A stretch of DNA of 64,000 nucleotides from Actinomycetota bacterium (GCA_020161245.1 JAIUOK010000003.1:62001-126000), one strand, 5' to 3'; numbered from the stretch's first letter, positions 35,757-45,667 are shown. The notes: generated by a model not told the origin, from the sequence alone. Translations and numbers: made by a program.

Positions 35757-37163
35757 ATGAACGCGCTCGATCTTGCGCGGTGGCAGTTCGGTATCACGAC
35801 CGTCTACCACTTCCTCTTCGTGCCGCTGACCATCGGCACATCGATGCTCGTCGCCATCATGCAGACCGCCTGGGTCCGCACCGGCGACGAGAAGTGGCTC
35901 AAGGCCACCAAGTTCTTCGGCAAGCTGTTCCTGATCAACTTCGCGATGGGTGTCGTCACCGGCATCGTCCAGGAGTTCCAGTTCGGCATGTCGTGGAGCG
36001 ACTACTCCCGCTTCGTCGGCGACATCTTCGGCGCGCCGCTGGCCGTCGAGGGCCTGGCGTCGTTCTTCCTCGAGTCGACCTTCCTCGGCCTGTGGATCTT
36101 CGGCTGGGACCGCCTGCCCAAGAAGCTGCACCTCGCGACCATCTGGGCCGCCGCGATCGGCACGATGCTGTCGGCGTACTTCATCCTCGCCGCCAACTCG
36201 TTCATGCAGCACCCCGTGGGTTACACGTTCAACCCTGAGACGAACCGGGCCGAGCTGATCGACTTCGGTGCAGTGCTCTTTCAGAACACGACCGTAGCGA
36301 CGTTCTTCCACGTGATCGCATCGGCGTTCCTGGTCTCCGGCGTCATGCTCGTCGGCGTCAGTCTGCTGCTCATGATGAGCGGCAAGGCGGCGGACGCCAT
36401 GCGCAAGAGCCTGACGGTCGGCATCATTTCGACGATCATCGCCGGCATCGCCGTCATGTACACCGGCGACGTGCAGGCGAAGATCATGGTGCAGCAGCAG
36501 CCGATGAAGATGGCGGCCGCCGAGGCGCTGTACGAGACGCAGGAGAACGCGCCGTTCAGCCTCATCACGATCGGCAACCTCGACGGGTCCGAGGCGTACT
36601 GGGCGATTGACATTCCCGGCCTGCTCTCGTTCATGGCGACCGGCAACTGGACCGGCCCCGAGAGCACCGTTCAGGGCATCAACAACCTTCAGGCGGAGTA
36701 CGAGCAGAAGTACGGCCCCGGTGAGTACGCGCCGTACGTGCCCCTCGTGTTCTGGGCGTTCCGCGCGATGATCGGGCTCGGCATGCTCGGCGTGCTGTTC
36801 GCGCTGTTCGTGTGGTGGCGCACCCGTAAGGGCAAGCTCCCCTCTGGCCGCTGGCTCAAGGTCGCGGCAGGCTCCGCGCTGCTGTTCCCGCTCATCGGGA
36901 TCTCCGCGGGCTGGATCTTCACCGAGATGGGCCGCCAGCCGTGGATCGTATACAGCCTGATGAAGACCGAGGCCGGCGTGTCGCCGACCCTCACCACGAC
37001 TCAGGTCTGGATCTCGATCATCACGTTCACGCTTCTCTACGGAGCACTCGCGGTGGTCACCGTGGGTTTGATGATCCGTCAGGTGAAGATCGGTCCTCCC
37101 GAGAGCGACCAGCTCGAGACGGCCGATGCCAACTCCGGTCAGCCCCTGACCTTCTCGTACTGA
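35757..37163 (+). CDS. cydA: Cytochrome bd ubiquinol/menaquinol oxidase subunit I
   Basis: The catalytic subunit of the high-affinity terminal oxidase, reducing O2 with menaquinol without pumping protons. The 468-residue protein has the haem ligand H18 (VYHFLFVPLTIG), the glutamate-containing region GIVQEFQFGMSWSDYSRFVG, a short Q-loop (about 245-330) and GRQPW at 392-396. Its length is that of the short-Q-loop class. The GAGGGGT ribosome binding site precedes the ATG. The ~280 bases upstream carry no clear Rex or CRP palindrome, although the gene is expected to respond to low oxygen. Confidence 0.97.
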   Translation: MNALDLARWQFGITTVYHFLFVPLTIGTSMLVAIMQTAWVRTGDEKWLKATKFFGKLFLINFAMGVVTGIVQEFQFGMSWSDYSRFVGDIFGAPLAVEGLASFFLESTFLGLWIFGWDRLPKKLHLATIWAAAIGTMLSAYFILAANSFMQHPVGYTFNPETNRAELIDFGAVLFQNTTVATFFHVIASAFLVSGVMLVGVSLLLMMSGKAADAMRKSLTVGIISTIIAGIAVMYTGDVQAKIMVQQQPMKMAAAEALYETQENAPFSLITIGNLDGSEAYWAIDIPGLLSFMATGNWTGPESTVQGINNLQAEYEQKYGPGEYAPYVPLVFWAFRAMIGLGMLGVLFALFVWWRTRKGKLPSGRWLKVAAGSALLFPLIGISAGWIFTEMGRQPWIVYSLMKTEAGVSPTLTTTQVWISIITFTLLYGALAVVTVGLMIRQVKIGPPESDQLETADANSGQPLTFSY

Positions 37164-37183
37164 TGGATAGGGAGTAACTGACC

Positions 37184-38248
<1,065 letters not shown>

Positions 38249-38266
38249 CTCGCGAGAGTCACCGCT

Positions 38267-38272
38267 TAACCT
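38267..38272 (+). promoter_or_regulatory. -10 hexamer giving cydDC its own leaderless promoter
   Basis: TAACCT is followed by six bases and the GTG at 38279. It allows cydDC to be made independently of cydAB. Confidence 0.45.
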
Positions 38273-38278
38273 AGGCCG

Positions 38279-39925
38279 GTGCCACGACCGCTCGACCCTC
38301 GACTGCTGCGATACGCACGCGGAGTCCGCAGCCTTCTGATCGGGTCGGTGGCCGTGGCGGCCGGGACGGCGGTACTGGTCGTCGCCCAGGCTTTCTGCCT
38401 GGGCGACGCCATTTCCGGGGTGTTCATCGACGGCGAGAGCCTGTCCGACGTCCTGCCGGTCATCGGGCTGCTCGCCGCCATCGTGCTGGGCCGTGCGCTG
38501 CTGTCGAGCGCGGGCGACGTGCTCGCGCAGCGCATGGCCACCCGCACGTCGCGCGAGCTGCGCGCGCAGCTGCTCGCGCACGTGGTGCGGCTCGGCCCGG
38601 TGTGGCTGTCCGGCGAGCGCCGCGGCCAGGTGGCCACGCTCGCCACGCGCGGCATCGACTCGGTCGAGCCCTACGTCGCGCGCTACCTGCCGCAGCTGGT
38701 CATCGCCGTCGTCGTGCCGATCACGGTCGGCTTCGCGATCCTCACCCAGGACCTGCTCGCCGCTGTGCTCGTCGCGGTCACCGCGCCGCTGATCCCGGTG
38801 TTCATGGCGCTCATCGGCATGTACACGCAGTCGGCGACCGCCAAGCAGTGGTCGACGCTGGGCGTGCTGTCCGGCCACTTCCTCGACGTCGTCGCCGGCC
38901 TGCCCACGCTCAAGGCCTTCCGCCGCGAGGGTGCGCAGTCCGACCGCATGGCCGAGGTCGACCGGCAGTACCGCAAGGCCACCATGGGCGTGCTGCGGGT
39001 GTCGTTCCTGTCGTCGTTCGCCCTCGAGCTGCTGGCCACGCTGTCGGTGGCGATCATCGCGGTGGCCATCGGCCTGCGGCTGGTCAACGGCGAGATGGAT
39101 CTGCGCACCGGCCTCGTCGTCCTCATCCTCGCCCCGGAGGTCTACCTGCCGATCCGCCAGGTCGGCGCCCAGTTCCACGCCGCGGCCGACGGCATCGACG
39201 CCGCCGAGCAGGTCTTCGCCGTGCTCGGCACCGAGCCCGCGACGTCGGGCACCCGCACCGACGTGCCGCCGGGCCCCGTCGTGGTGGACGGCGTCTCGGT
39301 GGTCTACCCGGGCTCCGACCTGGTGTCGCTGGCCCCCGTGTCGCTCGCGCTCGAGCCGGGGCGCGTCGTCGCGGTCGTCGGGCCGTCAGGTGCCGGCAAG
39401 ACCACGCTGCTCGCCGCGCTGCAGGGCTTCGTCGCGCCGTCGGGCGGGTCGATCACCGCGGGCGGAGTCGACCTGCGCGACCTCGACCCCGCGACGTGGC
39501 GCGCACGGCTCGGCGTCGTCGCGCAGGACCCGGTGCTCGTCGGCCCCACGGTGGCCGACGACGTGCGGCTGCGTCGGCCGTCGGCGTCCGACGCCGAGGT
39601 GGAGGCCGCCCTGCGCGGCGCGGGCCTCGACCCCGCGACCCTGCCCGCCGGCGCCGCGACCCGCGTGGGCGACCTCGCCTCCGATGTGTCGGCCGGCCAG
39701 CGCCGCCGGGTCGCACTGGCCCGCGTGCTGCTCGACCGCCCACCGCTGGTGCTCCTCGACGAGCCGACGGCCGGCCTCGACGACATCGCCGAATCGGAGG
39801 TCGTGTCGGCCGTGCGCCGGCTCGCGGCCGACGGCAGCGCGGTGGTCGTCGTGGCGCACCGGCCGTCGCTGGTCGAGGCCGGCGACACCGTCGTCGAGCT
39901 CAGTGCGGCGGAGGTGACGTCGTGA
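38279..39925 (+). CDS. cydD: Thiol reductant ABC exporter subunit CydD
   Basis: A 548-residue half-transporter with six helices (about 1-310) and an ATPase domain. The ATPase has Walker A GPSGAGKTT, the signature variant VSAGQRRRVALARVL and Walker B PLVLLDEPTAGLDD. CydDC exports cysteine or low-molecular-weight thiols and is needed for cytochrome bd assembly. It has the conserved segment LPTLKAFRREGAQS. It follows cydB by 30 bases and overlaps cydC by four (GTGA). The start is GTG. Confidence 0.95.
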   Translation: MPRPLDPRLLRYARGVRSLLIGSVAVAAGTAVLVVAQAFCLGDAISGVFIDGESLSDVLPVIGLLAAIVLGRALLSSAGDVLAQRMATRTSRELRAQLLAHVVRLGPVWLSGERRGQVATLATRGIDSVEPYVARYLPQLVIAVVVPITVGFAILTQDLLAAVLVAVTAPLIPVFMALIGMYTQSATAKQWSTLGVLSGHFLDVVAGLPTLKAFRREGAQSDRMAEVDRQYRKATMGVLRVSFLSSFALELLATLSVAIIAVAIGLRLVNGEMDLRTGLVVLILAPEVYLPIRQVGAQFHAAADGIDAAEQVFAVLGTEPATSGTRTDVPPGPVVVDGVSVVYPGSDLVSLAPVSLALEPGRVVAVVGPSGAGKTTLLAALQGFVAPSGGSITAGGVDLRDLDPATWRARLGVVAQDPVLVGPTVADDVRLRRPSASDAEVEAALRGAGLDPATLPAGAATRVGDLASDVSAGQRRRVALARVLLDRPPLVLLDEPTAGLDDIAESEVVSAVRRLAADGSAVVVVAHRPSLVEAGDTVVELSAAEVTS

Positions 39926-41577
39926 GCGCCCCCGCCGTGACCTCCGGCTCGCCCGTGCGCCGCCTGCTGCCGTGGCTCGCGTCCTACCGCGGACGCCTCG
40001 GCCTCGGGATCTTCCTCGGCTTCATGGCGATCGGCTGCGGGGTCGCGCTGCTCGCGACGTCGGCCTGGCTCATCTCGTCGGCCGCGCTGATGCCGCCGAT
40101 CCTCACCCTCGAGGTGGCGATCGTCGGCGTCCGCGCGTTCGGCATCGGCAAGGGCGTCTTCCGCTACGCCGAGCGGATCGTGTCGCACGACGCCGCGTTC
40201 CGGGCGCTGTCGAAGCTGCGGCTCGCGGTCTACGACCGGCTCGCCGTCGTCGCGCCCGCGGGCGTGCCGGCGTACCGCCGCGGCGACCTGCTCGAGCGGC
40301 TCGTGCGCGACGTCGACGCGACGCAGGACCTCCCGCTGCGCGTGGTGCTCCCCTACGCGTCGGGCGCGCTCGTCGCGCTGGCCTCGGTGGTGCTCGCGTT
40401 CTTCATCCTGCCCGTGGCCGCGGTCGTGCTCGGCGTCTCGCTGCTGCTCGCGGCCACGCTCGTGCCCTGGATCACCGCGCGCGCCGCGGCCGACGCCGAG
40501 CGCGCGAGCGCCCCGGCGAGGGGTGCGATGAACGCCGACGTGCTCACGCTGCTCGACGGCGTTGCCGACCTGTCGGTGTCGGGCGCCGCGCCTGCGTGGC
40601 TCGACCGGCTCGCCGCCGACGACCGCCGCATCGACGGGCTGTCGGCGCGGTCGGCGCGCGCGTCGGGGCTCGCGTCCTTCCTCGGGATCCTGCTGTCGGG
40701 CGGCGCCGTCGTGGTGATGCTGCTCGTCGCCATCCCGGCGGTGCGCTCCGGCGAGCTGGTCGGCGTCAACCTCGCGGTGCTCGCGCTGCTGCCCCTCGCG
40801 ACGTACGAGGCCGTCGTCGCGATGCCCACTGCTGCACTGGCTCTCGGCCGTGTGCGGGGATCTGCGCAGCGGGTCGTCGAGGTGCTCGACGCCGTCGACC
40901 CCGTTCCGGACCCCGTGTCGCCGGCTGCTCCGCCGTCCGGCGTCGTGGGGGTGGCCCTCGCGTCGCTGTCGGCGTCGTGGCCGTCCGGGCCGCGGGTGCT
41001 CGACGGGCTCTCCCTCGACGTCGGCGCGGGCGAGCGCGTGGGGATCGTCGGCGCGTCGGGCTCCGGCAAGTCCACCTTGCTCGCGGTGCTGGCCGGGTTC
41101 CTGCCGTACGAGGGGTCGGTGCGGCTCGGCGGGGTGGAGCTGCGCGACATGCGCGGATCCGACGTACGCGGCGTCGTCGGCTGGTGCCCGCAGCTGCCGC
41201 ACGTGTTCGACACCTCCGTCGTCGAGAACGTCCGGCTCGCGCGACCGGACGCGTCGGACGACGACATCCGCGCTGCTGTCGACGCCGTCGGGCTCGGCCC
41301 CTGGATCGACGCCCAGCCGCACGGCCTGTCGACGTCGGTGGGCGACCACGGCGCGCTGATGTCCGCCGGCCAGCGTCAGCGCCTCGGCGTCGCGCGGGTG
41401 CTGCTCGGCGGGCACCCCGTCGTCCTGCTCGACGAGCCCACGGAGCACCTCGACGAGGAGACCGCCGAGGTCGTCGCCGCCGAGCTGCTCCGCGCGCTCG
41501 AGGGCCGCACCGTCCTGTGGGTGGCCCACCGCCCCCACGGCCTCGCCGCCCTCGACCGGACGATCCGCCTCGACTGA
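39922..41577 (+). CDS. cydC: Thiol reductant ABC exporter subunit CydC
   Basis: A 551-residue half-transporter, partner of CydD. The membrane domain contains GCGVALLATSAWLISSAAL and VRAFGIGKGVFRYAERIVSH, the CydC signature. The ATPase has Walker A GASGSGKST, signature MSAGQRQRLGVARVL and Walker B PVVLLDEPTEHLD. The GTG start overlaps the cydD stop. Together cydABDC is a complete single-operon set as in mycobacteria and Bacillus. Confidence 0.95.
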   Translation: MSAPAVTSGSPVRRLLPWLASYRGRLGLGIFLGFMAIGCGVALLATSAWLISSAALMPPILTLEVAIVGVRAFGIGKGVFRYAERIVSHDAAFRALSKLRLAVYDRLAVVAPAGVPAYRRGDLLERLVRDVDATQDLPLRVVLPYASGALVALASVVLAFFILPVAAVVLGVSLLLAATLVPWITARAAADAERASAPARGAMNADVLTLLDGVADLSVSGAAPAWLDRLAADDRRIDGLSARSARASGLASFLGILLSGGAVVVMLLVAIPAVRSGELVGVNLAVLALLPLATYEAVVAMPTAALALGRVRGSAQRVVEVLDAVDPVPDPVSPAAPPSGVVGVALASLSASWPSGPRVLDGLSLDVGAGERVGIVGASGSGKSTLLAVLAGFLPYEGSVRLGGVELRDMRGSDVRGVVGWCPQLPHVFDTSVVENVRLARPDASDDDIRAAVDAVGLGPWIDAQPHGLSTSVGDHGALMSAGQRQRLGVARVLLGGHPVVLLDEPTEHLDEETAEVVAAELLRALEGRTVLWVAHRPHGLAALDRTIRLD

Positions 41578-41583
41578 CCGGAC

Positions 41584-41647
41584 GCGTGTAACAGCCTGAG
41601 ATGGGCCAAAGCCCGGCTCTTCTGCCCCACTTCAGGGTGTGACACGC
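41584..41647. repeat. Family-3-related degenerate palindrome
   Basis: GCGTGTAACAGCCTGA and its imperfect complement TCAGGGTGTGACACGC enclose TGGGCCAAA and TTCTGCCCC-type halves. The ends match the family-3 palindromes at 26.5 and 27.7 kb (GTGTAACA...), while the centre differs. It lies 7 bases after cydC. Confidence 0.65.
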
Positions 41648-41663
41648 GGACCTCTCCGGCCGT

Positions 41664-41690
41664 GCAACCTTTCTGGCGGGCTCGGGCGTG
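41664..41690 (+). promoter_or_regulatory. ECF-type promoter upstream of the sigma-factor gene
   Basis: GCAACC at 41664-41669 and CGTG at 41687-41690 are spaced by 17 bases, resembling the -35 AAC and -10 CGT core of ECF/SigE-family promoters. This suggests the sigma factor activates its own gene. Confidence 0.6.
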
Positions 41691-41738
41691 ACAGTGGGTG
41701 GAGGACGGCGGGGAGCCGTCCCGCGAGAGGGGCAGTCG

Positions 41739-42257
41739 ATGACCACCAGGCCGGAGTTCGCGGAGTTCGTCTCCGCGCGCTCGCCGGCGCTGCTGCGGAC
41801 GGCGTACCTGCTGACGGGCGACTGGGCCCTCGGCGAGGACCTGCTGCAGACCGCGCTCGCGAACTGCTGGCGGAGGTGGGACCGGCTCTCCGACCATCCG
41901 GAGCCCTACGTCCGCCAGGCCATGCTCACGACGTTCCTCTCGTGGCGGCGCCGTCGGTGGAACGGCGAGGTGCCGACCGGCGAGATGCCCGAGCACGGGT
42001 ACGCCGACAGCACCGGCGCGGTCGACGAGCGCGACGCCGTGTGGGCGGCGCTGCGCCGGCTGCCCAAGCGGCAGCGGGCCGTCGTCGTCCTGCGCTACTT
42101 CGACGACCTCAGCGAGCAGGAGACCGCGCGCCTGCTCGGGGTGACGGTCGGCACCGTGAAGAGCCAGGCGAGCCGCGCGCTCGCTGCGCTCCGGGTCGAC
42201 GCCGAGCTGGCGGACGGCCGCACCGCAGACGTGACGACGATGGGCGAGGTGGGTTGA
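41739..42257 (+). CDS. SigE-family RNA polymerase sigma-70 factor (ECF-like)
   Basis: A 172-residue sigma factor. Region 2 is at residues 5-75 (FVSARSPALLRTAYLLTGDW...AEDLLQ-like GEDLLQTALANCWRRW). Region 4 is at about 105-155 (RLPKRQRAVVVLRYFDDLSE, then ARLLGVTVGTVKSQASRALA with the helix-turn-helix). It belongs to the Streptomyces-type SigE family (ECF41-unrelated group of TIGR02983). The next gene starts 1 base after its stop and probably encodes the membrane-bound anti-sigma partner. A candidate autoregulatory ECF promoter lies 48 bases upstream. Confidence 0.92.
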   Translation: MTTRPEFAEFVSARSPALLRTAYLLTGDWALGEDLLQTALANCWRRWDRLSDHPEPYVRQAMLTTFLSWRRRRWNGEVPTGEMPEHGYADSTGAVDERDAVWAALRRLPKRQRAVVVLRYFDDLSEQETARLLGVTVGTVKSQASRALAALRVDAELADGRTADVTTMGEVG

Positions 42258-42258
42258 G

Positions 42259-43485
42259 ATGCCGATGACCGAGGACGAGCTGCGCGCCGCACTGCGCAGC
42301 CGCACCGACTCCGCGCCGAGCACGCCCGGCCTCGCCGACCGCGCCGAGCGCCAGGGACGCCGTCAGCAGACCGGCGCCCGCGCCGCCGGAGCCGTGGCGC
42401 TCGTGGCGGTGATGGCCGTGGCAGCAGCCGCAGTGCTGCCGCGGATCACCGCGCAGACGCCGGTCCCGCCCGCCACCAGCAGCCCGTCGCCGTCCGAGTC
42501 CCAGCCGGGCCAGCCGACGGACGGTTCCCGCTACGAGGCCACCGCCACGATCGACGGTCTGGCGACGACCGCCTCCGGGCCGCAGAAGGTCGACGGCACC
42601 GGGCCCTTCGAGGTCGAGCTCACGGTGGAGAACCGCTCGGGCTCGGCGTGGACGGGCACCATCGGCGTCGGCGTGGTCGCCACGACCGCAGTGCCGGGCT
42701 GGTACGACGGCGCCATCTTCGAGCTGGCTCCCGACGCCGACCTCGAGAAGGCCGGCAACTTCGGCGCGACCCTGCTCGAGGACGACCGGCAGTTCCAGGG
42801 CGTCATGTTCCAGGAGGACGCCAGCGCCCTGCCCATCACGATCCCTGCGGGCGACTCCCGCACGTGGAAGGTCGCGCTCGCGCGCAACACCGGTACGGCC
42901 GTCCTGGGCCCGGTGACGGGCTGGGTCGCGTTTGTGCAGCGACAGGGCAGCGGGACGACGCCGGTCGACGTCGGGTCCGGCTACCCCGTCACCGTGACCC
43001 CGGCGACCAGCGACCTCCCCTGCGCGACGGTGAGCATCTCCAGCTTCGACAAGGGCGCGCCCGGACCGTGGGGCCTCGACTATGCCGCGACGACGACCGT
43101 CGGCTCGAACGGCAAGGCGACGTGGACCGAGATTCCCGGCGTCGACTCCGGCGGCGGCTCGAACGTCGACTCGACGCAGGGGAGCGACGTCCGCACTACC
43201 ACCGTCATCCGCGCTCTCGCCGATGCCGGGGCGGGCGAGGCGACCGGGTACGGCGCCGGCCGGCCCGACCAGCCGTCGAGCATGGCCCCGGGCTCCTATG
43301 TCGCCTACAGCGCCGTGCGCACCGTCCAGATCACCTTCTCCGGCACCTGCGGCCCGAGCGGCGAGCCGATCTCGGGCACCTGGACGACGTACGCCGACAC
43401 TACCGAGGCCGTGCTCGACTGCTCGACGCCTCCGGCACCGGGCACTGCTGCGGCCAAGGCCAAGGCCTACTGCCCGAAGGACTGA
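42259..43485 (+). CDS. Single-pass membrane protein, putative anti-sigma partner
   Basis: A 408-residue protein with a ~40-residue cytoplasmic N-terminus (TEDELRAALRSRTDSAP...) and one helix at about 42-62. A Pro/Ser-rich linker follows, then a long extracytoplasmic region rich in beta strands with a DUF-like repeated pattern and several cysteines near the C-terminus (LPCATVS, GTCGPSG, VLDCSTP, AYCPKD). It is cotranscribed with the sigma factor. The N-terminus 'LRxxLRxRxxxAP' resembles those of membrane proteins paired with SigE-family factors, but there is no HxxxCxxC zinc anti-sigma motif, so the anti-sigma role is inferred from context. Confidence 0.6.
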   Translation: MPMTEDELRAALRSRTDSAPSTPGLADRAERQGRRQQTGARAAGAVALVAVMAVAAAAVLPRITAQTPVPPATSSPSPSESQPGQPTDGSRYEATATIDGLATTASGPQKVDGTGPFEVELTVENRSGSAWTGTIGVGVVATTAVPGWYDGAIFELAPDADLEKAGNFGATLLEDDRQFQGVMFQEDASALPITIPAGDSRTWKVALARNTGTAVLGPVTGWVAFVQRQGSGTTPVDVGSGYPVTVTPATSDLPCATVSISSFDKGAPGPWGLDYAATTTVGSNGKATWTEIPGVDSGGGSNVDSTQGSDVRTTTVIRALADAGAGEATGYGAGRPDQPSSMAPGSYVAYSAVRTVQITFSGTCGPSGEPISGTWTTYADTTEAVLDCSTPPAPGTAAAKAKAYCPKD

Positions 43486-43502
43486 GCCGCTGACCCTCTG
43501 CT

Positions 43503-43558
43503 GAGACTGATCGTGTGGGGGCTTCCCCCGGGGTGTAAACGCCCGCACGATCAGTCTC
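43503..43558. repeat. Family-4 palindrome, copy 1
   Basis: GAGACTGATCGTG pairs with CACGATCAGTCTC (13 bp, perfect) around a ~30-base interior that includes GGGGGC/GCCC pairing. It lies between convergent genes and may act as a terminator. A related palindrome is at 61593-61641. Confidence 0.75.
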
Positions 43559-43567
43559 GGCTGTGGG

Positions 43568-43975
43568 CTAGAACGTCCAGACCTCGGTGATGGTCGGCTT
43601 CTCGACGGCGCCTGTGCTGCGATACGTGGCGCGGGCGCCGTCGTTGTCGGGCTCGGTCGAGGTCCACGCGCCGTAGCAGCCGCGCTCCCGTGCGACGTCG
43701 AGGATCGCCTCGACCAGGGCCCGTCCGATGCCGCGGCCCCGGGCGGCCTCGTCGACGCCGAGCTCGTAGACGAACAGCTCGCGGCCCTTGTCCGGGTGCA
43801 CCATCTCGACGCCGGTGACGAAGCCGACCGGCCGGCCGGCGTCCCAGGCGAGCAGCAGGTGGTGGCCGGGCTCGGCGAGGAAGGCCGCCGTCGCCTCGGG
43901 GGTCGGGAGGCCGTCGAACAGACGCGCCGCCGCCCGCACCTCGGGCGCTGACGTGGCCCGCCGGATCTCCACCAC
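43568..43975 (-). CDS. GNAT-family N-acetyltransferase (AAC(3)-I-like)
   Basis: A 135-residue protein whose order of elements resembles the AAC(3)-I/'GNAT acetyltransferase' group: HHLLLAWDAGRPVGFVTGVE, then MVHPDKGRELFVYELGVDEAARGRGIGRALV with the acetyl-CoA-binding R-G-x-G-I/A loop, then TSTEPDNDGARATYRSTGA. Possible substrates are aminoglycosides or unrelated amines; resistance cannot be claimed from sequence alone. The start is one of two adjacent GTG codons. Confidence 0.83.
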   Translation of the reverse strand: MVEIRRATSAPEVRAAARLFDGLPTPEATAAFLAEPGHHLLLAWDAGRPVGFVTGVEMVHPDKGRELFVYELGVDEAARGRGIGRALVEAILDVARERGCYGAWTSTEPDNDGARATYRSTGAVEKPTITEVWTF

Positions 43976-44056
43976 GCCACCATGGTCCGACGCCGGCCCC
44001 CTCCGCGCCTGGGGATTTCCCTCCGCATGAGGGCACCCCCTGTCCGGTTCTATGAG

Positions 44057-44095
44057 TCATGGGGACCCCTCATCATTGATGAGGGGTCCCCATGA
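44057..44095. repeat. Perfect 39-bp palindrome between divergent genes
   Basis: TCATGGGGACCCCTCATCA, a single T, and its exact complement. It lies 82 bases upstream of the GNAT start and 67 bases upstream of the photolyase start, so it is in a divergent promoter region rather than a termination site. It could be an operator, an extruded cruciform or a mobile palindrome. Confidence 0.8.
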
Positions 44096-44161
44096 CCAGT
44101 AGAGCCGGACGACAGCGCCACCCATGGCGGACGTGGCCCGGCCCGTGAGGGGGCGGTCGAG

Positions 44162-45667
44162 GTGCGGGGCGGCGCATCCGCCGGGACGATCGACGGCGTG
44201 AGGCTGCTGTTCGCCGACCAGCTCGGTCCGCACTTCTACGCCGACCTGGCCGACGACGAGCAGGTGCTCCTCGTCGAGTCCCGCCAGGCGTTCCGACGCC
44301 GTCGCGCTCACCGGCAGAAGGCCCACATCATCCTGACTGCCCTGCGCCGCCTCGCCCACGATCTCGACGGCCGGGCCATCCTCGTCAGCGCGCCGTCGTA
44401 CGGCGAGGCGCTGGCCGGCCTCGGGATCGATCCGCGCGAGGTCAGCGTCGTCGACCCCACGTCGTACGCCGCGCGGCGCTGGGTGCGCGAGCAGGGCATG
44501 ACGGTCCTGCCCGCCCGGGGATTCACCCTGGGGGAGAACGACTTCCAGGACTGGCTGGGCACGCGCCGGCCGATCTTGGAGGACTTCTACCGCTGGCAGC
44601 GGCGCCGTCTCGGCATCCTCATGGAGCCCGACGGCGAGCCCGAGGGCGGCCGGTGGAACTTCGACGCCGACAACCGCCTGCCGCCGCCGAAGAAGCAGCG
44701 AACCCTCGGCCTGCCGGAGCCGGCGTACCCGGTCGAGGACTCGATCGACGCCGAGGTGCGCGCAGAGCTCGACACGTGGGACGACGTCGTCCTCGTGGGC
44801 GACGACGGGCCGCGCCGGTTCGCGTCCGGCCGAGCCGAGGCGCTCGCCGCTCTCGACGACTTCGTGACGTACCGCCTCGCGACGTTCGGGCCCTACGAGG
44901 ACGCCGTCCTCGAGGGCGACTGGGTGATGGCGCACAGCCTGCTCTCGGTGCCGATGAACCTCGGCCTGCTCGACCCGCTCGAGGTGGTCGATGCCGTCGT
45001 CGAGGCGTACCGCGCCGGCGGCATCCCGCTGCAGAGCGCCGAGGCGATGGTGCGCCAGGTCGTCGGCTGGCGCGAGTGGGCCTGGCAGCTCTACTGGGCG
45101 CTCGGCGAGGAGTACGCCGACGGCAACGCCCTCGGCGCGACGACGCCGCTGCCGGACTGGTTCGCCGAGCTCGACGCCGACGCCGTGCAGGCCGCGTGCC
45201 TGCGCAGCGCGCTGCGCGACGTGCGCGACCGCGGCTGGTCGCACCACATCGTGCGGCTCATGGTGCTGGGCAGCTGGGCGCTGCAGCGCGGATACGAGCC
45301 GCGCCAGACAGCGGCGTGGTTCCGCGACTCGTTCCTCGACGGCTACGACTGGGTGATGGTCACCAACGTCGTCGGCATGGCGCTCTACGCCGACGGCGGG
45401 CGGATGGCCACCAAGCCCTACGCGTCGGGCGGCGCCTACCTCGACCGGATGACCGACCACTGCAGGGGCTGCGTCTACTCGCCGAAGGTGCGGGTGGGGC
45501 CCACCGCGTGCCCGTTCACCGCGGGCTACTGGGCCTTCCTCGACCGCCACGAGCCGCAGCTGCGCGGCAACCACCGGCTCGCCCAGCCCTACGCCGGCCT
45601 GCGGCGGCTCGCCGACCGCGACGCCGTCGTCGCCCAGGAGCACGCCCGAGGGACCGCCGCCCCCTGA
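44162..45667 (+). CDS. FeS-cluster bacterial cryptochrome/photolyase (PhrB/CryPro family)
   Basis: A 501-residue member of the prokaryotic (6-4) photolyase group, which binds FAD, a lumazine-type antenna and a [4Fe-4S] cluster. The N-terminus (VRLLFADQLGPHFYADL) is the DUF523/alpha-beta antenna domain. The helical FAD domain contains WVMAHSLLSVPMNLGLLDPLE and REWAWQLYWA. Four cysteines occur at 346, 434, 437 and 450; their spacing (88, 3 and 13) equals that of Agrobacterium PhrB (C350, C438, C441, C454), so cluster binding is well supported. The start is uncertain: GTG 44162 has a GAGGGGG upstream, but GTG 44198 would begin directly at the conserved VRLLF. Confidence 0.92.
   Translation: MRGGASAGTIDGVRLLFADQLGPHFYADLADDEQVLLVESRQAFRRRRAHRQKAHIILTALRRLAHDLDGRAILVSAPSYGEALAGLGIDPREVSVVDPTSYAARRWVREQGMTVLPARGFTLGENDFQDWLGTRRPILEDFYRWQRRRLGILMEPDGEPEGGRWNFDADNRLPPPKKQRTLGLPEPAYPVEDSIDAEVRAELDTWDDVVLVGDDGPRRFASGRAEALAALDDFVTYRLATFGPYEDAVLEGDWVMAHSLLSVPMNLGLLDPLEVVDAVVEAYRAGGIPLQSAEAMVRQVVGWREWAWQLYWALGEEYADGNALGATTPLPDWFAELDADAVQAACLRSALRDVRDRGWSHHIVRLMVLGSWALQRGYEPRQTAAWFRDSFLDGYDWVMVTNVVGMALYADGGRMATKPYASGGAYLDRMTDHCRGCVYSPKVRVGPTACPFTAGYWAFLDRHEPQLRGNHRLAQPYAGLRRLADRDAVVAQEHARGTAAP

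Noticed and set aside
43568-43975. Aminoglycoside resistance gene
   Set aside because: The protein is only AAC(3)-I-like in general pattern; substrate specificity cannot be assigned from the sequence.
44057-44095. Terminator reading of the 39-bp palindrome
   Set aside because: Both flanking genes point away from it, so no transcript ends there.
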